DNA of 6,760 nt from the NCBI GenBank assembly GCA_021107335.1, contig JAIOSZ010000182.1, positions 1 to 6,760 of the forward strand, given 5' to 3'. Source of the DNA: Desulfuromonadaceae bacterium. GTDB taxonomy: Bacteria > Desulfobacterota > Desulfuromonadia > Desulfuromonadales > Syntrophotaleaceae. This document shows, piece by piece, positions 5,255-6,760 of this stretch. Both the position numbers and the translations under genes were made by a program. A model generated the notes under the pieces. That model was not told the DNA's origin and did no database searches. It saw only the letters and a list, made by a program, of their open reading frames with translations. The first letter of the stretch is position 1. Each line of letters starts with the position of its first letter.

Positions 5255-6172
5255 TCAGCCGCTAAAGCGGCTACCCTGCTTCGTTCCCCGGCGCCTGAAT
5301 TCAGCGTCGATGGCGTTGAGGACCTGCCATTTGTTTAGCGACCAGAGGGGCGCCAGTAATCGGTCGCGGGGCCCGTCGCCGGTTAAGCGGTGAATCAGGG
5401 TGTGCGGTGAAAGCCGTTCCACCATGTCGACAACATGGGTCACATAGTCTTCCTGCGACAGGATGTCCATCTCCCCCCGCCGATAGAGATCGCCCAGGCC
5501 GGTTCCCTCCAGCACGTGCAGCAGATGCAGCTTGATGCCGTCGATGCCCAGTCGCGCCATCTCTTCGGCGCTGGCTAGGATCTGCTCGCGATTTTCACCG
5601 GGCAGGCCAATAATCAGGTGGACGCAGACTCGCAGACCTCGCTCCTTGGCTCCCCGATAAGCTTCGAGAAAGGTTGCATAGTCGTGGCCCCGTTGTAGTT
5701 TGCTCAGGGTCTGGTCGTGAATGCTCTGCAAGCCTAATTCGAGCCAGAAATAGCTGCGTCGGTGGTATTCGGCCAGCAGGTCGAGAACCTCTGGCGGCAA
5801 GCAGTCGGGTCGGGTGCCCACCGCCAGGCCAACCACCCCTTCGACGGCCAGAGCCTCGTCGTACAGGCTGCGCAGTCGCTCGACGGGAGCAAAGGTGTTG
5901 GAAAAGGGCTGAAAATAGGCCAGAAAATGCTTTGCCTTGTACTTGCGTACCATTACCTCTTTCCCCGCTTCGATTTGCTCCGCCACCGACAGGGCTGCTT
6001 CGATACTTACCGACCCCGAACCGCTCGGGTCGCAAAACAGGCAACCGGGTTGGTCGCGGGTGGCGCCGCGATTAGGGCAGGAAAAGCCGGCATCGATGGA
6101 GATCTTATGCACTCGGCTGCCGAAGCGTTGCTTCAGGTGGCTGGAATAGAGATTGTAAGGTTTGGTATTCAT
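5255..6172 (-). CDS. yhcC: TIGR01212 (YhcC-type) radical SAM protein
   Basis: The 305-residue protein aligns by eye along its full length with E. coli YhcC. It carries the family's widely spaced cluster ligands Cys32, Cys44 and Cys47 (CX11CX2C, within FSCPNRG...GCLFC) for a 4Fe-4S cluster that would cleave S-adenosylmethionine. Other family landmarks are AYFQPFSNTFAP, VGTRPDCLPPEVLDLL, WLELGLQS, VHLIIGLPGE, GIKLHLLHVLEGT and LLAPLWSLNKW. The reaction catalysed is not established; the related Elp3-like organisation suggests, but does not prove, RNA modification. The ATG at 6172 fits YhcC length; the frame stays open upstream to 6370, but that part is low-complexity basic sequence unlike the family. 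No Shine-Dalgarno precedes the ATG. A weak promoter match (TTGCTT, 18 nt, CAGAAT at 6180-6185) would place transcription at or near the ATG. Confidence 0.93.
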   Translation of the reverse strand: MNTKPYNLYSSHLKQRFGSRVHKISIDAGFSCPNRGATRDQPGCLFCDPSGSGSVSIEAALSVAEQIEAGKEVMVRKYKAKHFLAYFQPFSNTFAPVERLRSLYDEALAVEGVVGLAVGTRPDCLPPEVLDLLAEYHRRSYFWLELGLQSIHDQTLSKLQRGHDYATFLEAYRGAKERGLRVCVHLIIGLPGENREQILASAEEMARLGIDGIKLHLLHVLEGTGLGDLYRRGEMDILSQEDYVTHVVDMVERLSPHTLIHRLTGDGPRDRLLAPLWSLNKWQVLNAIDAEFRRRGTKQGSRFSG

Positions 6173-6227
6173 GGAAGGGATTCTGCCACGGACCAGAGGT
6201 TGCAAGCAAGGCTGAAGCTTGGAACTG

Positions 6228-6283
6228 GCCACTGACTTATTTGTGGATAGAAAAAATGGATGGATTCGCGGAAAGTCAGTGGC
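6228..6283. repeat. 11-bp perfect inverted repeat with 34-nt spacer
   Basis: GCCACTGACTT (6228-6238) is the exact reverse complement of AAGTCAGTGGC (6273-6283), and a G-U pair can extend the stem by one. An 11-bp perfect match at this distance is unlikely by chance. No T-tract follows on either strand, so it is not an obvious terminator. It could be a leader hairpin on the yhcC side, a paired operator, or a remnant of a small mobile element. No flanking target duplication was recognised. Confidence 0.55.
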
Positions 6284-6321
6284 TCTTGAGGGTTTGAGGT
6301 TCCCTCTCCGAACTCTTCTTG

Positions 6322-6350
6322 TTGACACGAGGTGAAAAAATTTGCACCAT
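6322..6350 (+). promoter_or_regulatory. Possible promoter of the acyltransferase gene
   Basis: A perfect TTGACA (6322-6327) is followed after 17 nt by CACCAT (6345-6350), which matches the -10 consensus at only three positions. Transcription would start near 6357, leaving a leader of about 140 nt. The strong -35 supports the call and the weak -10 argues against it. Confidence 0.3.
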
Positions 6351-6498
6351 GCGCTGCAGTGATATTGCAATTTATGCTTGGACCTGCAGAAACGACTGGG
6401 CTGTTTCAGTGCAGAAGGTGACTCAGAACAGGAGCACTGCGGCGGCCGCGAGGTGCTGCAAGTGTCTAGAATAACGCACTCAGGAGAGAGATTGGTTG

Positions 6499-6760
6499 AT
6501 GAAAAATCGGACCCTCAAAAACTTTTTTGAAAACGCATTGTTTTTCCCCCTCAGCTTTATTATCCGACTTCTGCCGCGCAAAGCTGCGCTCTCTTTTGGG
6601 GGAGGGTTAGGCAGGGTGTTGGGATGTCTCATGTCGACCAAGCGCCGCATCGCCATGGAGAGTATGGGTAAGGCCTTTCCCGAATTCAGCGAGTCTGAAC
6701 TACGGCAGCGGGTCGACGCCATGTTTGTTCATATCGGCAAAGGTGTCGTTGAGATGCTGC
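6499..6760 (+). CDS. Lipid A / lysophospholipid acyltransferase (PF03279, LpxL/HtrB-like), N-terminal part
   Basis: Only the first 87 codons are in the window; the gene continues past the right edge. The visible part has a hydrophobic N-terminal segment (about residues 13-26, LFFPLSFIIRLLP), a second one around 29-45 (FGGGLGRVLGCLM) and the family-typical stretch RRIAMESMGKAFPEFSESEL followed by MFVHIGKGVVEML. In this family the last part corresponds to 'R..a..Nl..aFPe.s..e...' plus the helix preceding the catalytic HX4D, which is not yet reached. Members transfer secondary acyl chains to the lipid A precursor at the inner membrane. The ATG at 6499 has GGAGAGAG upstream (6483-6490); an in-frame TTG immediately before it is a less likely start. 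Whether it is LpxL, LpxM or a phospholipid enzyme cannot be told from this part. Confidence 0.85.
   Translation, partial: MKNRTLKNFFENALFFPLSFIIRLLPRKAALSFGGGLGRVLGCLMSTKRRIAMESMGKAFPEFSESELRQRVDAMFVHIGKGVVEML

Larger units (their letters stand above)
6173..6498. other. Divergent intergenic region between yhcC and the acyltransferase gene
   Basis: This 326-bp spacer should hold promoters for both flanking genes. It contains an 11-bp perfect inverted repeat (6228-6283) and a consensus -35 TTGACA (6322-6327) pointing toward the acyltransferase gene. No small ORF with a convincing ribosome binding site was found. The stretch 6430-6460 is GC-rich with a short inverted repeat (AGCAC/GTGCT) that looks insignificant. 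Confidence 0.6.

Noticed and set aside
5257..5272. AGCCGC-TAAA-GCGGCT hairpin as a terminator for yhcC
   Set aside because: It lies within the last codons and stop of the gene and is not followed by a T-tract on the minus strand.
5595..6075. Long overlapping frames on both strands inside the radical SAM gene
   Set aside because: They are GC-codon shadows with Arg/Pro/Gly-rich products and no ribosome binding sites; the radical SAM frame explains the region.
6173..6370. N-terminal extension of the radical SAM frame up to a start at 6370
   Set aside because: The extra 66 residues are basic, low in structure and not part of YhcC-type proteins; the ATG at 6172 gives the normal family length.
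6441..6448. GCGGCCGC palindrome in the divergent spacer
   Set aside because: A simple 8-bp restriction-site palindrome in a GC-rich stretch, with no further structure around it.
6480..6722. Minus-strand 80-codon frame at the right edge
   Set aside because: Antisense to the acyltransferase gene, with a Ser/Arg-rich product and no family features.

Overview
The window looks like a chromosomal segment of a Gram-negative bacterium of fairly high GC. I infer the Desulfuromonadales (Geobacter/Desulfuromonas/Pelobacter-like). The reasons are a Lip_A_acyltrans-family acyltransferase (outer-membrane lipid synthesis), a YhcC-type radical SAM protein, a Rep-like helicase and an M23-type envelope protein whose N-terminal region resembles what I remember from that order. 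No database search was possible, so the taxonomy is tentative.

Layout. Positions 1-1779 hold a minus-strand envelope gene set: a PF04020 holin-like four-helix membrane protein, a second small membrane protein of unknown function, and the membrane-anchored N-terminal part of a probable M23 metallopeptidase that runs off the left edge. Gaps of 39 and 58 bp and a strong Shine-Dalgarno (SD) sequence before each gene suggest one operon. Positions 1915-2463 are a self-contained minus-strand unit: a near-consensus sigma-70 promoter, a short leader, one FAS1 (fasciclin) gene without signal peptide, and a UUCG-loop intrinsic terminator. Positions 2480-4516 encode a complete 678-residue Rep/UvrD superfamily 1 helicase, also on the minus strand.

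Positions 4517-5254 are a visibly more AT-rich gap of about 740 bp without a conventional gene. It is not empty. It contains a 27-codon minus-strand ORF with a perfect AGGAGG, overlapping divergent promoter-like elements near 4850, an FNR/CRP-like half-palindromic box, a region that can fold in two mutually exclusive ways, a 41-codon plus-strand ORF with a signal-peptide-like N-terminus, and a REP-like hairpin/motif. This gap is the most unusual part of the window.

Positions 5255-6172 encode the YhcC-type radical SAM protein on the minus strand. It is divergent from a plus-strand lipid A/lysophospholipid acyltransferase gene (6499 to the right edge). The 326-bp divergent spacer holds an 11-bp perfect inverted repeat and a consensus -35 box.

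The genes do not form one pathway: envelope maintenance on the left, DNA replication/repair in the middle, an RNA/cofactor-type radical SAM enzyme and outer-membrane lipid synthesis on the right. I saw no rRNA, tRNA, CRISPR array, insertion sequence or complete mobile element.
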